Source of the DNA: Escherichia fergusonii ATCC 35469
Lineage (GTDB): Bacteria; Pseudomonadota; Gammaproteobacteria; Enterobacterales; Enterobacteriaceae
Assembly: GCF_000026225.1 (NCBI RefSeq)
Contig: NC_011740.1
Coordinates: 3,596,001-3,660,000, forward strand
Direction of reading: 5' to 3'
DNA length: 64,000 bases
Part shown: positions 1 to 10,221 of the stretch, piece after piece
How the letters are laid out: each line of letters opens with the position of its first letter
Position numbering within the stretch: position 1 is the stretch's first letter
Notes under the pieces: model-generated
Told to the model about the DNA's origin: nothing
Seen by the model: only the letters and a program-made list of their open reading frames with translations
Database searches by the model: none
Made by a program: the position numbers and the translations under genes

Positions 1-603
1 CAGTTCCTGTGGCGGAATGGCGTTAAGTTCACGCGCGATATTACGTAAAGGATGTAAAATCAGTCGATTAATGCACCAGCTGATGGCGACGGTCAGGATA
101 AGCGACAAAAGTAAGTAAATGGTCACTAACGTAGATAAGGTGCTCATCACAAACTTGTACATGCGGAAGGAGTCCGCCTGTAATACCAGATAAGCAATCG
201 GCTGCGGGTTAGCCGGGCGTTCCAGCGAGTAAACGCCCAGCGAGATTTGTACCGGTAGCTCAAACAGGCGAGTGACCATTACCGGCACCGGGCGTTCAGG
301 GATAAAGCTCTTACGCAGCGCCTGAAACTGATTAGGCAGCACCACATCAGCGCGACTGACCACGCCAGCAGGTTTGATACTTGAGAGAATGGCCTCCGCC
401 TGGGGAATATCACCCTTGAGAATGGCGGAGGATAAAGGTTCGCGGACAGAGCGAGCAATGCTTTCCAGTTGCGTAGCCGTGTTATAGCGATTCTGCTGGA
501 CCAGGTGGAACAGCAAAACGGTGCAAAAAACAAAGACAAACACCAGGACAACGGCCGCAACCACTGCCATCTGCTTGATTGTTAACGAACGACTAACGCG
601 CAA
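1..603 (-). CDS. pdeK: PdeK (YhjK), cyclic-di-GMP phosphodiesterase family membrane protein, N-terminal part
   Basis: The first 201 codons of a leftward gene are in the window; the rest lies beyond base 1. The reading starts at a TTG codon (601-603) giving LRVSRSLTIKQMA, preceded by GGAGGGA at ideal spacing. A membrane segment follows at about residues 12-32 and a second near 145-175, framing a periplasmic sensor region. In the known family a HAMP, a degenerate GGDEF and an EAL domain follow, but none of these is visible here. In E. coli the gene lies beside the cellulose operon, whose synthase is activated by cyclic di-GMP. Identity rests on sequence and synteny; catalytic state cannot be judged. 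Confidence 0.9.
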   Translation of the reverse strand, partial: MRVSRSLTIKQMAVVAAVVLVFVFVFCTVLLFHLVQQNRYNTATQLESIARSVREPLSSAILKGDIPQAEAILSSIKPAGVVSRADVVLPNQFQALRKSFIPERPVPVMVTRLFELPVQISLGVYSLERPANPQPIAYLVLQADSFRMYKFVMSTLSTLVTIYLLLSLILTVAISWCINRLILHPLRNIARELNAIPPQEL

Positions 604-684
604 ATTGTCTCCCTCCGGAAATCCCAGACTGCCGCCCGAGTATACCTGATCGTAGCGGCATTAAGAGAGGCGCTATCTGAAAAC

Positions 685-3600
685 TTACCAGTCGGCGTAA
701 GGTATCAGCGGCTGCGGCGGTAAATCCATGTCACCCTGCCATCCGGCGGCTGAATACCGCACGTAGAGCAGGAAGTGGCTGGGCGCGTAATCCTTCGCTT
801 GCTGGATATCAATTGCCGTACCGATAAACCAGTTGGATGTGACGCGACGCTCAAGTAATGCCCGCGCCGTATAGCCAAAGCCCTGACTGCTGCCGCCACT
901 GTTAGTCTGGTCAGCGGCATCGTCTTTCCATTCTGTCGGAATCAGGTTCATCAGCGGATAACGCGGCATGGTTTTGGTGCGCGAATGCGACCACGAGCCT
1001 GAAGCACCAAGTTCCCACGACCAGTTTTCCGTCCGCTCACGCCACATCACCGGCACTGCAAATGACAGGTATTCCTGTGGACTGTAGTAGCCGCCCTGAC
1101 CAAGTGAGTACCCACTCAGGTCTTTGTCGTAATGCCAGATCATGTTGTTCAGGCCGATTGTCACACGGCGATTATTCTGGTTGATGATCTTATAGTAATA
1201 GCCCGTCATCCAGCGCACGCGCCAGTTATCTTCGACATTTTTACCGGTTAACTGGTCGCCGCTAAGCGATGCCCAGACGCCGTTTGCTTCACCTTTATCG
1301 TAGCTCAGGCTTAGTCCTACGCCGTCGGCACGCACGCCGCCCCATTTTTTCCCGGTATTGCTCGGGGAGTCTTTTTGCCCGCCAAAGGCCAGCAAAGAAC
1401 TGGAGATGGGCCGACGATGGGCGTTAACGGTGTAACCCAGCGGCCCGATATCATCGCTGTAACTGATGCCGCCAACCACATCCACCACGTTGAAGCCCAT
1501 CGGCGTGGTGCCGATATCCCAGCTCCAGGTGTCGTTGCGCCAGCCGACCGCCACGCTGGCACCGGAATCCGACTGGCTGCGGTTGCCACTACAGTCGTGC
1601 AACGTACAGGTGCCCCAGTTGTCATTCCATTTGCCATCGGCATTAGTGGAGAAACTGCCGACGTTCATATTGACGAAATCACTGCGAAAGAACATCCGCC
1701 CGTCAGAATATGGCGCGTCCACCTGCAACATAGTGGTGTGCGCTTTCAGATCGGAGTAACCACCGGTGCCGCTTGATCCCCAGTAATCGTGCTCGAGGGT
1801 GACGTTAAGATCCTGCTGGCGATAGAGGTCCGCTGCATCGCTGCGCACGCCGCGTTTCAGCCAGTCATCTTTCTCGTCGTTACGGGTCAGCCGGGTAAAG
1901 GTGTCGTTATCCTGCGGACGCGTCGTGGTCACACCGGATGCGACCATCGCGTCTTTGTAGGTTTCCAGCGCCTGCTTTGGATCGCCCGCCTGCGCTTCAA
2001 ACTTCGCACCGTCGCGCAGTACCATCGCGCTTTCCATCGACGGAGGCTGAGATTTTGCCTGCGGGATCAGCTTGTTAAACGTCTGCTGCGCCGCTGCGGT
2101 ATCGCCAAGCTGCGCCTGCGCCAGCGCCACGCGCCGCTGTGTGTTCAGAGAGGCGTTATCGGTGGCAGGCAGTTTCGCCAGCTGGCTACGTGCAGCCGCT
2201 TTGTCACCGGCAGCAATATCCACTTCCGTCAGACCAAGAATGGCATCGGCGTTAGTTGGCTCCCGCGTCAGGACATTCTGATATGCAGCACGGGCGGCGG
2301 CGTAATCACGTCGCTGCTGCGCCCAGTCAGCCAGCGTCAGATCAATACGCGAGGAAGGCGGTTGCTGGCGCAGCATCGCTTCCGCTTCTGCCTCTTTACC
2401 GTTTTCTCGCAGGCGATTAGCGGTTTCCAGCACCTGGTCGCTTTGCAGTCGATTAACCAGCTCCTGAATATTGCTATTCCACTGCGCACGCGGCAGGCTG
2501 TTGATATGCGCCAGCGCCGCTCTGTCCTGGTCGTGACCTGAGAGGTACAGCCCGTAAGCGTAAACCTGCTCCGGATCGTTCGGCTTCTGCTGCGCCAGAT
2601 TGCGCATTAACGTATCGGCCTGGCTGCGTTGTCCGGCCTGCCAGAGATCCTGCGAAAGTCGGTAAGTAATCCACACGCTGCCGGGGTCCAGCGCCAGTCG
2701 TTGCCGCTGAAGTGCTGCTGCCTGCCCCCATTTGCCCTGGTTTTCCAGTGCCTCTGCCTGCTGTGCCAGACGATCGTTTTGCAGGCTACGTTCGATATCA
2801 TCAATGCTGCGCCGCTGGCTGGCAGAGAGCGAGGCGATATACGCTTCGGCTTTTTCTGGCGACTGCTGGCGGTAAATATTCGCCAGCCCGCGCACGGCGT
2901 TAGTGTTGCCGCTGTCCATACGCAAGGTCTGCTGGTAATAACGTTCGGCGGCGGGATAATCTTTGCGCGCCATCGCCACATCGCCCAGCCCAAGCACTGC
3001 ATAGCTGTCAGTATTATCAACGTTACGCGCCTGCTGGAACAGGCGTTCTGCCCGGTCAGGATTATTGGCTTTCAGCGCGGCATCACCCTGCTGGATCGCC
3101 AGCCAGTAGCGGTTTACTTTCAGCAGACTGTTCCATTTGTCGTTGTTGCTGCTGTGCGGGTCCAGTGCGAGGGCTTTTTCCAGATTCGCCACCGCATTGG
3201 CGCGATCGCCTTTCTGAGAATACGCCTGGCCCAGCGCCCCCAGTGCCTCACTGTCTTTCGGGTTCGCCCGCACTGCCTGTTGTAGTTCGGGAATGGCTTT
3301 ACCCGCCATGCCAGAGTCCACCGCCGCTAAGCCTTGCACACGAGCGCGGAAAGCAGGATCGGCCAGTTGTTTTTGCTGTTCTGCCAGTTGCGATTGCGCA
3401 GCAGCTACGCTATCGCCATCACTAAAGATCGAGAGATATTTTTTCAGCGCCTGCACACTGGCATCGCTGACGGGCATGTCTTTAATCTGCCCGTACCAGA
3501 TTTTAGAGGCCCCTTCGCGCCCGGCGTTAGATTTCGCCATCTGCTCCAGTACAGCAAAACCTTCATCACGGCGATCGCTACTAAACAGCAATAGCGCCAG

Positions 3601-4158
3601 ATTGTTTTGCAGGCCCGTATTGCCCGGCGTATCCGCATTAATGCGTTTTAGCTGATTAATCGCTTCACTACGGCGAGCCGGAATTTTCGCCACCGTACTC
3701 CAGTACTCGACGGCAATATCACCTTCCGGCGGCGCACCGTTGAATAATTTGTTGTAACTCGCCACAGCTTCTTCTGCATGACCGGTAGTCGCCTGCAATC
3801 GAGCCTGTTGCAGTGCCTGACGACCATCCGGCGTAGACAGTAACATTGTGCTCCGCGACGATTTATACGCATTTGAACTCGGCGCTAACTGTGACAACCG
3901 ATCAAGCTGTTTTTGCGCACCATCAATATCGCCCTGACGTAACAGAGAACGAAAACGGGCAGCAATCACTTCCGGGTTATTCGGATCGATAAGCTCCAGC
4001 CGATACAACGACTGCTGCACCAGGTCTTCACGATGTGTAGCTTCGCCCAACCGTACCTGTTCCAGTAACTGTTGTTGAGCGGTTGGTGCCGCCACTGCCA
4101 GCGGCATCAGCGTAAGACCAAGCGAAAGAGTGAGAAAATTTAGTGTGAATTTGCGCAT
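685..4158 (-). CDS. bcsC: BcsC, cellulose export outer-membrane protein with TPR periplasmic domain
   Basis: 1157 aa, the usual length for the family. A signal peptide (about residues 1-23, ending AVAA) is followed by a long run of tetratricopeptide-like helices to about residue 780. The last 330 residues are rich in Tyr, Trp and Gly and end in ...IPYADW, typical of an outer-membrane beta barrel. BcsC forms the pore through which the beta-1,4-glucan made by BcsA-BcsB leaves the cell, and its TPR part spans the periplasm. It is the last gene of the leftward bcsRQABZC operon and overlaps the end of bcsZ by 19 bp, suggesting translational coupling. Confidence 0.97.
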   Translation of the reverse strand: MRKFTLNFLTLSLGLTLMPLAVAAPTAQQQLLEQVRLGEATHREDLVQQSLYRLELIDPNNPEVIAARFRSLLRQGDIDGAQKQLDRLSQLAPSSNAYKSSRSTMLLSTPDGRQALQQARLQATTGHAEEAVASYNKLFNGAPPEGDIAVEYWSTVAKIPARRSEAINQLKRINADTPGNTGLQNNLALLLFSSDRRDEGFAVLEQMAKSNAGREGASKIWYGQIKDMPVSDASVQALKKYLSIFSDGDSVAAAQSQLAEQQKQLADPAFRARVQGLAAVDSGMAGKAIPELQQAVRANPKDSEALGALGQAYSQKGDRANAVANLEKALALDPHSSNNDKWNSLLKVNRYWLAIQQGDAALKANNPDRAERLFQQARNVDNTDSYAVLGLGDVAMARKDYPAAERYYQQTLRMDSGNTNAVRGLANIYRQQSPEKAEAYIASLSASQRRSIDDIERSLQNDRLAQQAEALENQGKWGQAAALQRQRLALDPGSVWITYRLSQDLWQAGQRSQADTLMRNLAQQKPNDPEQVYAYGLYLSGHDQDRAALAHINSLPRAQWNSNIQELVNRLQSDQVLETANRLRENGKEAEAEAMLRQQPPSSRIDLTLADWAQQRRDYAAARAAYQNVLTREPTNADAILGLTEVDIAAGDKAAARSQLAKLPATDNASLNTQRRVALAQAQLGDTAAAQQTFNKLIPQAKSQPPSMESAMVLRDGAKFEAQAGDPKQALETYKDAMVASGVTTTRPQDNDTFTRLTRNDEKDDWLKRGVRSDAADLYRQQDLNVTLEHDYWGSSGTGGYSDLKAHTTMLQVDAPYSDGRMFFRSDFVNMNVGSFSTNADGKWNDNWGTCTLHDCSGNRSQSDSGASVAVGWRNDTWSWDIGTTPMGFNVVDVVGGISYSDDIGPLGYTVNAHRRPISSSLLAFGGQKDSPSNTGKKWGGVRADGVGLSLSYDKGEANGVWASLSGDQLTGKNVEDNWRVRWMTGYYYKIINQNNRRVTIGLNNMIWHYDKDLSGYSLGQGGYYSPQEYLSFAVPVMWRERTENWSWELGASGSWSHSRTKTMPRYPLMNLIPTEWKDDAADQTNSGGSSQGFGYTARALLERRVTSNWFIGTAIDIQQAKDYAPSHFLLYVRYSAAGWQGDMDLPPQPLIPYADW

Positions 4159-5246
4159 TCCTGGCCCCAGTCAGGTAATAACTCACCTTTTGAAGAAAAA
4201 CGAAAACGGTGCTGATCCCAGCCCTGTCCGAACAGAGTCAGCACATAGTTGTAATAGGCATCGCTGCCGGGAAAATTATCGGCGACACGTTGACGCTGAA
4301 CAGACTGCGCATCGCGGTTTTGTAAAAAGGGCAGCATAGCGGCAGAAAAACCGACCGGTCCTTTACCCTGTGCTTTCCCCGTAGCTACATCGACTTTTTC
4401 CGGCGGATAACCATTTTTCTCAGTAAATGTCGCCATCGGTTTAAACCGGTTGAGCATCCGCGCTTTTTGCGGATCGCTGTCAGGCATCATGCCTACCCAC
4501 ATGTAAACGCGGATCGCGTCGTAGCTGCTGATCAATGTTTTTTCAGCTTTTAGCTGCCAACCTTTGTCTTTCTCATAACGCACCCAGTCTGGTGAAAAGC
4601 CTTTCGGGGCGGTTTCCAGCAATAAACGTTGATTGGTTTCGCGCAGCGTGGTCCACGGCGCACCAAAGCGGGTGAAATACTGCGCCAGCGTCGGCGGCAG
4701 GTAGCTGGGGTTAAAACGCCAGCTGTTATCCTCAGCAAATCCCACTTTGCCCGGCAACAACATGGAACCCAGCCCAGGCACCGTCACCACTTCCTCCCGC
4801 GCGATACGTTTTAGCAACGCGCTGCCGATGTCGGTATAACGCTGCTCTTTCCACAAACGCCCCGCCTCCAGCAATGACCAGGCCATCCAGACATCACCAT
4901 CGGAGGCCGAATTACTGTCCAGCACTTCCCACTTACTGTTCTCTTTCTTGCCCCACAGCCAGGCGGGCAAACGTTCTTTTAAAGAACCCTGAGCGAGATT
5001 GTTCTGCGTCCAGTCGAGAAGATTATCGAAAGCTGCACGGTCGTTAGCCGCCAGGGCAAAGAACATGCCATAACTTTGCCCTTCGGAGGTGGTGATTTTG
5101 CGCGCGTCGCTGGGGTCAATGACGCGCCCTTCCTGACTGATATAATCCTTTTTGAACTGCTCCCAGGCAGGCCAGGTACAGGCTGCCTGAACACTAAAGG
5201 CAGCCAGCATCAGTATCATCACGATTCCACAACGCATAACTTTCAT
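4140..5246 (-). CDS. bcsZ: BcsZ, periplasmic endo-1,4-beta-glucanase (GH8)
   Basis: 368 aa with a signal peptide (about 1-21, cut after VQA before the ACTWPAWEQF mature start). The glycoside hydrolase family 8 fold is recognisable. It includes the conserved stretch SEGQSYGMFFAL, whose Glu (about residue 55) is the expected general acid, and DGDVWMAWSLLEA with a conserved Asp. The enzyme cuts beta-1,4-glucan in the periplasm and is needed for proper cellulose output in related bacteria. The start lies 6 bp beyond the bcsB stop and the gene overlaps bcsC. No truncation or frameshift is seen. Confidence 0.97.
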   Translation of the reverse strand: MKVMRCGIVMILMLAAFSVQAACTWPAWEQFKKDYISQEGRVIDPSDARKITTSEGQSYGMFFALAANDRAAFDNLLDWTQNNLAQGSLKERLPAWLWGKKENSKWEVLDSNSASDGDVWMAWSLLEAGRLWKEQRYTDIGSALLKRIAREEVVTVPGLGSMLLPGKVGFAEDNSWRFNPSYLPPTLAQYFTRFGAPWTTLRETNQRLLLETAPKGFSPDWVRYEKDKGWQLKAEKTLISSYDAIRVYMWVGMMPDSDPQKARMLNRFKPMATFTEKNGYPPEKVDVATGKAQGKGPVGFSAAMLPFLQNRDAQSVQRQRVADNFPGSDAYYNYVLTLFGQGWDQHRFRFSSKGELLPDWGQECANSH

Positions 5247-5252
5247 TTTCTA

Positions 5253-7592
5253 TTACTCATGATCCGGGTTAAGACGACGACGGCTGATAATACGCAGCAA
5301 ACGCCACAGTACCCAGGCCAGCAACACGACGCTGATTGCCGCCAGCACCGCCAGCAGAATCGGATGATTTGCCAGCGCATACCATAAGCGTTCGAACCAC
5401 GGCAGATGACCAACGTAATAGACGTCGCCAACACGCAGGCTGTTCACACCAGATTCACGAATCACCGCTACCGAACCAAACATGGTGGCGCGTTTGCCGC
5501 TATCGTTCACCGCATCGTTAAGCATTTCATAACCGCGTGGGCTGTCTGCCAGTAGCGCAATCACGCTGCGCTGGTCGTTATACGGCGACTGGAAGCCAAT
5601 CACCGCCGCCATCGCACCAGAAGAAGTCAGCGTTGACTGGGTTTCTGCCGCGCGATCACTCTCGTCCGGCACAATGCCGGGGAACGGGGTCTGGCGCATC
5701 GGCGTTTTCACCCAGCTTTCGGTAGCCTGCACCAACAGGTCGATCTGCTTGTCGTCTTTTAATTTGTCCGGGATACCACCGACGATCATGATGTCGGCAT
5801 CTTTGCCCTGAATGGTGCTGCCATCATCGGTCACCGTCAGGTTAATCGCCGGGAAGCCCGTCTGTGCGCCGATAAAACCAACAGTATTCAGCAAGGTTTC
5901 CATCTGTGCTTCGTTTGGCGTTTTCGGCATCACGGTGATGGTTTGCGACAGATCCGCCATCCGGCTGAACGGGAAGCCCGCGTTAGCAAAGGCGCGCAGA
6001 TCCGGCATCGGGATGAAGTGGTAATACTTCGAGAAGTCGATGGTGGAGTCATCACCAATCACCACATGATTCTGCACCGGCTGGAAGGTAATGCAGTTAT
6101 CCACCGAACCGCCCGGCATCGGGTTCATATACTCAAAGTCGAAGCGCAGCTGGTTGGTCGCGCCCAGTTTCAGCGCCGGAATAGAGACATCCGTTTTGCC
6201 ATCCAGCAGACCTTGTAATACCGGAATACGCAGCAGCAGGCGGTTCGCCTCCTGTTTGCTGCTCAGGTTGAAGGATTGCAGGAACTGGTTATTCAGGCTG
6301 ATATCCATCCGCGAGCTGTCTTTCACCGGCGGCATGGTATAGCGGTAATTAATATCCATATCAATGCCGGTACTGCGCATCAGGTAGAGATCCGGCGGCA
6401 GGTTTAGCGAAACATTAATCGCTGCTGGCTCAAGACCGCTGGATTGTAACTGTTCTTCATAGGTTTTCAGTTCACCAAAGGTGACCGGACGATCGGTACG
6501 CACCCAGTTCGGCGCATCGTACGGCTTACGCGGTAGCAGCGGTTTCACTTCATTCACTACCACGCTTTCACCACGGAACAGAATGTTACCCTGAGCGATA
6601 CCTTTCGCTGCCTGCAACAGGTCTTTGTCGTCACGACCAAACACCACCAGCAGTTTGACGTAAGGATTCTGCGGATGGTTAATCATCTCAATCACCGGGG
6701 CTTTTACCGCCGGATGATCGCGCAGGAAGTCCGGGCGTTTGTCATTAGTGGCAAAAACAATGGCATTGCGATCCGGCAGTTGGTTATAGAGCACCGGGAA
6801 GTTCTGTCCACGCCAACCAGAACGCGAACCAAACCACGAGGCGACAATAGCTGATGCTTGTTGCAATCCAGTATCTGGCGCACCCGCAAAGACCATCGGT
6901 AAGGTATTGGTGCGGTTATCACGCGGGTCAAAGAATGGCACCGGGAAGTGTGACAGGTCATTCTTCACATTCAGGGTCTGATAGGTCAGATCCAGTCCAC
7001 TGCTACGTCCAACATCCAGCCAAAGCGTGGTGCTGGCCGGGTTTTCGCATACGTCCTGATAATGGCCGACAAACTCCAGCCGCACACGGTTGAAGTCGGT
7101 AATAAACAGAGGGTTAATGGGTATTTGCGCAAGCGTCTTTTTACCCAGCTGTTCTTTGGTCACTGGCAGCACGCCCATCAGTTCATCATTGAGATAAACT
7201 TTTAACTGTGACTGGACAGGCAGTAACGATGGCGATGGCGTGTATTCGAGGTTAAGCATCGCTTTCGTTACTACTTCATCGCTGCGCATACCAAACTCAA
7301 TGCTGCCGTTCGGGTTGATACCACGTAGCACCATGCTACCCGGTGGCGGTGCTATTTGCGCGAACGACAATTTGACATCGCGCGACGGGCCGTTCTGCGC
7401 CACGATGGGGGTATCCGCTCCCTGCACACCTGGCATCACCTGCCCTACCTGCGGATTTTGCTCCGCCTGGGCGGGTACAGCTGGCTCAGCATTGATCAGT
7501 GGTTGCGTTGCTGGCATCGCCTGCGTCATGAAAGAGGGGAACGCACTCATTCCCATAGCCACTGCACAAATCCAGAATAGTTTTCTTTTCAT
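5253..7592 (-). CDS. bcsB: BcsB, periplasmic subunit of cellulose synthase
   Basis: 779 aa, counted from the ATG giving MKRKLFWICAVAMG rather than from the longer open frame upstream. This start follows the bcsA stop by 10 bp. A signal peptide (about 1-27) leads a Pro/Gln-rich linker, then repeated carbohydrate-binding and flavodoxin-like periplasmic domains. A single C-terminal membrane helix (about 745-770, LLAVLAAISVVLLAWVLW) is followed by a basic tail. BcsB caps the BcsA channel, guides the nascent glucan and is required for catalysis. The C-terminal helix is the part that packs on BcsA. Confidence 0.97.
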   Translation of the reverse strand: MKRKLFWICAVAMGMSAFPSFMTQAMPATQPLINAEPAVPAQAEQNPQVGQVMPGVQGADTPIVAQNGPSRDVKLSFAQIAPPPGSMVLRGINPNGSIEFGMRSDEVVTKAMLNLEYTPSPSLLPVQSQLKVYLNDELMGVLPVTKEQLGKKTLAQIPINPLFITDFNRVRLEFVGHYQDVCENPASTTLWLDVGRSSGLDLTYQTLNVKNDLSHFPVPFFDPRDNRTNTLPMVFAGAPDTGLQQASAIVASWFGSRSGWRGQNFPVLYNQLPDRNAIVFATNDKRPDFLRDHPAVKAPVIEMINHPQNPYVKLLVVFGRDDKDLLQAAKGIAQGNILFRGESVVVNEVKPLLPRKPYDAPNWVRTDRPVTFGELKTYEEQLQSSGLEPAAINVSLNLPPDLYLMRSTGIDMDINYRYTMPPVKDSSRMDISLNNQFLQSFNLSSKQEANRLLLRIPVLQGLLDGKTDVSIPALKLGATNQLRFDFEYMNPMPGGSVDNCITFQPVQNHVVIGDDSTIDFSKYYHFIPMPDLRAFANAGFPFSRMADLSQTITVMPKTPNEAQMETLLNTVGFIGAQTGFPAINLTVTDDGSTIQGKDADIMIVGGIPDKLKDDKQIDLLVQATESWVKTPMRQTPFPGIVPDESDRAAETQSTLTSSGAMAAVIGFQSPYNDQRSVIALLADSPRGYEMLNDAVNDSGKRATMFGSVAVIRESGVNSLRVGDVYYVGHLPWFERLWYALANHPILLAVLAAISVVLLAWVLWRLLRIISRRRLNPDHE

Positions 7593-7602
7593 CGCGTTAT
7601 CA

Positions 7603-10221
7603 TCATTGTTGAGCCAAAGCCTGATCCGATGGTTGTACCGTTTCGCTCCGCGCCGGGCGGCGCGGAATAAACGAAACAACCCAGGAAACCAGAGAAGTCA
7701 GCGCACGGAAAATGCCCTTCACCGAAGAAGGCGCAAACTCCGCCAGATGGCGGTAGCCACGGAAGCCGAGCTTCAGAATATCCAGCAGACTTTCCAGCGG
7801 TTTATCTTCCGGGTAGCTGTCCTGCCAGAGTGCCCATGTATCCGCACGGGCAAACGTACACTGTACAAAATCAATATGTTGCTGGGTGGTCAGTGGCATT
7901 AATTGCAGCCCAACTTCGTTGCCGATCACGCGTGCGACTTGCGTCGGAAAGACGTACTCTTGCTGACCACGTTTAAGCAGCAGATTCACCTTCTGCCCTT
8001 CCAGAACCTGCGCCTGACCGTTGATCTTGATCCCTAGCCCACCGTCAGAGAAGTCGTGAACGGTGCATGAGAAAAGATGACCATCTTCCCGCGCTATCGC
8101 TCCCGGCATGGTCATTTCTACACGGTGCGAACGACGTACCTGTTTACTTTCTACCGATACCGCTACCGCACCACCGAGAATAATCAGGTTGTAGAACACC
8201 CACACCATACTGACGATGACAGTGAGCATTTCAGTCGGAGGGCCGTAGAAGTAACGCCAGATACCGACCGCAATCCCAACCAGGTTGAGCAGTACCAGGA
8301 AAATATAGGGTCGTGAGATCACCCAGTCGACGTACTCTTCTTCCACCAGTCCACCTTTGGCGGTGACGTTAAATTTGCCTTTATGTGGGTTAATCAGCGC
8401 TACCAACGTCGGTGGCGCGATATACCACGCCAGTACCGTTTCGTAGATTTCACTCCAGAAGGAGTGGCGATATTTGCCCTGAATCTTCGAGTTGGTCAGG
8501 CTGGCGTGAATCATATGCGGCAGCACAAACAGAGCGATCATCAACGCTGGCGCGTAGATGATGTAGGCATGAAGTAGCAGGAAAGCCAGCGGCGCAGTCA
8601 GAAAGATAAGCCGTGGAATGCCCGACAAGAAATGGAACATGGCGTTGACGTAGCACAGTCGCTGGGCGAATTTCAGCCCTTTACCGGTAAGCGGGTTATC
8701 GAGACGGAAGATTTGCACCATCCCTCGCGCCCAGCGAATACGCTGACCGATATGCGCCGACAGACTTTCGGTCGCCAGCCCTGCCGCCTGCGGAATACGC
8801 ATATATGCAGAGGTGTAGCCGCGACGGTGCAGACGCAGAGAGGTGTGCGCATCTTCGGTCACGGTTTCGACAGCAATGCCGCCAATCTCATCCAGCGGCT
8901 TACGGCGAATCACCGCACAGGAACCGCAGAAGAAAGTGGCATCCCACATATCGTTGCCATCCTGCACCAGCCCATAAAACAGCGTGCCTTCGTTCGGCGT
9001 TTTACGAAAACGCCCCAGGTTACGTTCAAACGGGTCCGGCGAGAAGAAGTGATGCGGCGTCTGCATCATCGCCAGTTGTTTTTCTTTCAGGAACCAGCCC
9101 ATGGTCATTTGCAGGAATGAGCGCGTCGGCACGTGGTCGCAGTCGAAAATCGACACGAACTCGCCTTTGGCATATTTCAGCGCATTGTTGATGTTGCCCG
9201 CTTTCGCATGTTCATGAGTGGTACGGGCGATATATTTCACCCCCACGTTTTGCGCAAACTGGCGAAACTCTTCCCTGCCGCCGTCATCAAGGATCCAGAT
9301 GTTCAGCTTGTCTTTCGGCCAGTCGATACCCAGCGAGGCGTAAATCGTATTTTTCACCACGTTAAGATCTTCGTTGTAAGTCGGGACAAAGATATCCACC
9401 GACGGCCATAGCGACATATCTTTCGGCAGTGGTACTGGCTGACGATTCAGCGGCCATACCACCTGGAAGTAGCCGAGCACCAGCACAATCCATGCGTACG
9501 TTTCAGCGAACAGTAGAATAAGCCCGCACACCAGGCTGACCGGATCATCCCAGTTCAACGTCGAAGTGTAGCGCCACCAGATATAACGACAAGAGACGGT
9601 CAGCGACAGCACAATCAGCATCAGCGCCGAGAAACGCCCTGGCATACGTCGAACCATCAGCGCTACGCCCCATAGCAGCATCAGGAAGATAAACTGCGAC
9701 AGCGGGTTAAACGGCTGGGTGATGCAAATCAGTGCCAGAATCAGCGAGAAGGTGACGATTATTCCAAGAATAAAACGCCGCGCACCAGGGCTCAGATGCC
9801 CCAGTTCTTTTTTCTCATCAAGATGTTGCGTGTTATGACTGAAACGTTCAGGTAAATTATCCATCCACTGATGATAGCGTTCACGTAAACCTTTCAGATG
9901 CGAGAAACCTTGCCAGCGTGTTTTCTGGCGTGGAGTACGCGATGAACTGGCCATCAACCACAACGTCTGAATGGTATAACGCAGTGGATCTAATGGTCTC
10001 GGACGCGAAGCATTAATGTGAGGATAAAGCGTTTTGTGCTCAGCGCGGATCAGTTGCCAGCGCGGATGTTCCAGTGGAATAAAAATCCACGCCAGAATAA
10101 CCCAGAAGCAGGCAAGTGCCGCGCTAAAGGAAGAAGCGCCATGTCGGCGATAATCCCGATAACGCTCAACCAGACGTGCGTTGACCGGCGGGATTAGCAA
10201 CCACCGGGACAGGATACTCAT
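7603..10221 (-). CDS. bcsA: BcsA, catalytic subunit of cellulose synthase (UDP-forming)
   Basis: 872 aa from MSILSRWLLIPP. Its ATG overlaps the bcsQ stop in ATGA, which decides the start. It polymerises UDP-glucose into beta-1,4-glucan and extrudes it through the inner membrane. Family-2 glycosyltransferase motifs are intact: DDG (about 312-314), DCD (360-362), TED (455-457) and QRIRW (493-497). Membrane helices flank the GT domain. A C-terminal PilZ domain carries RRSHR and DFSDGGLG, the cyclic-di-GMP binding signature. Allosteric control by cyclic di-GMP follows from family knowledge. Confidence 0.98.
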   Translation of the reverse strand: MSILSRWLLIPPVNARLVERYRDYRRHGASSFSAALACFWVILAWIFIPLEHPRWQLIRAEHKTLYPHINASRPRPLDPLRYTIQTLWLMASSSRTPRQKTRWQGFSHLKGLRERYHQWMDNLPERFSHNTQHLDEKKELGHLSPGARRFILGIIVTFSLILALICITQPFNPLSQFIFLMLLWGVALMVRRMPGRFSALMLIVLSLTVSCRYIWWRYTSTLNWDDPVSLVCGLILLFAETYAWIVLVLGYFQVVWPLNRQPVPLPKDMSLWPSVDIFVPTYNEDLNVVKNTIYASLGIDWPKDKLNIWILDDGGREEFRQFAQNVGVKYIARTTHEHAKAGNINNALKYAKGEFVSIFDCDHVPTRSFLQMTMGWFLKEKQLAMMQTPHHFFSPDPFERNLGRFRKTPNEGTLFYGLVQDGNDMWDATFFCGSCAVIRRKPLDEIGGIAVETVTEDAHTSLRLHRRGYTSAYMRIPQAAGLATESLSAHIGQRIRWARGMVQIFRLDNPLTGKGLKFAQRLCYVNAMFHFLSGIPRLIFLTAPLAFLLLHAYIIYAPALMIALFVLPHMIHASLTNSKIQGKYRHSFWSEIYETVLAWYIAPPTLVALINPHKGKFNVTAKGGLVEEEYVDWVISRPYIFLVLLNLVGIAVGIWRYFYGPPTEMLTVIVSMVWVFYNLIILGGAVAVSVESKQVRRSHRVEMTMPGAIAREDGHLFSCTVHDFSDGGLGIKINGQAQVLEGQKVNLLLKRGQQEYVFPTQVARVIGNEVGLQLMPLTTQQHIDFVQCTFARADTWALWQDSYPEDKPLESLLDILKLGFRGYRHLAEFAPSSVKGIFRALTSLVSWVVSFIPRRPARSETVQPSDQALAQQ

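Noticed and set aside
1789..2541. 250-codon rightward frame
   Set aside because: Opposite strand of the bcsC TPR repeats; Arg/His-rich shadow composition with no family features.
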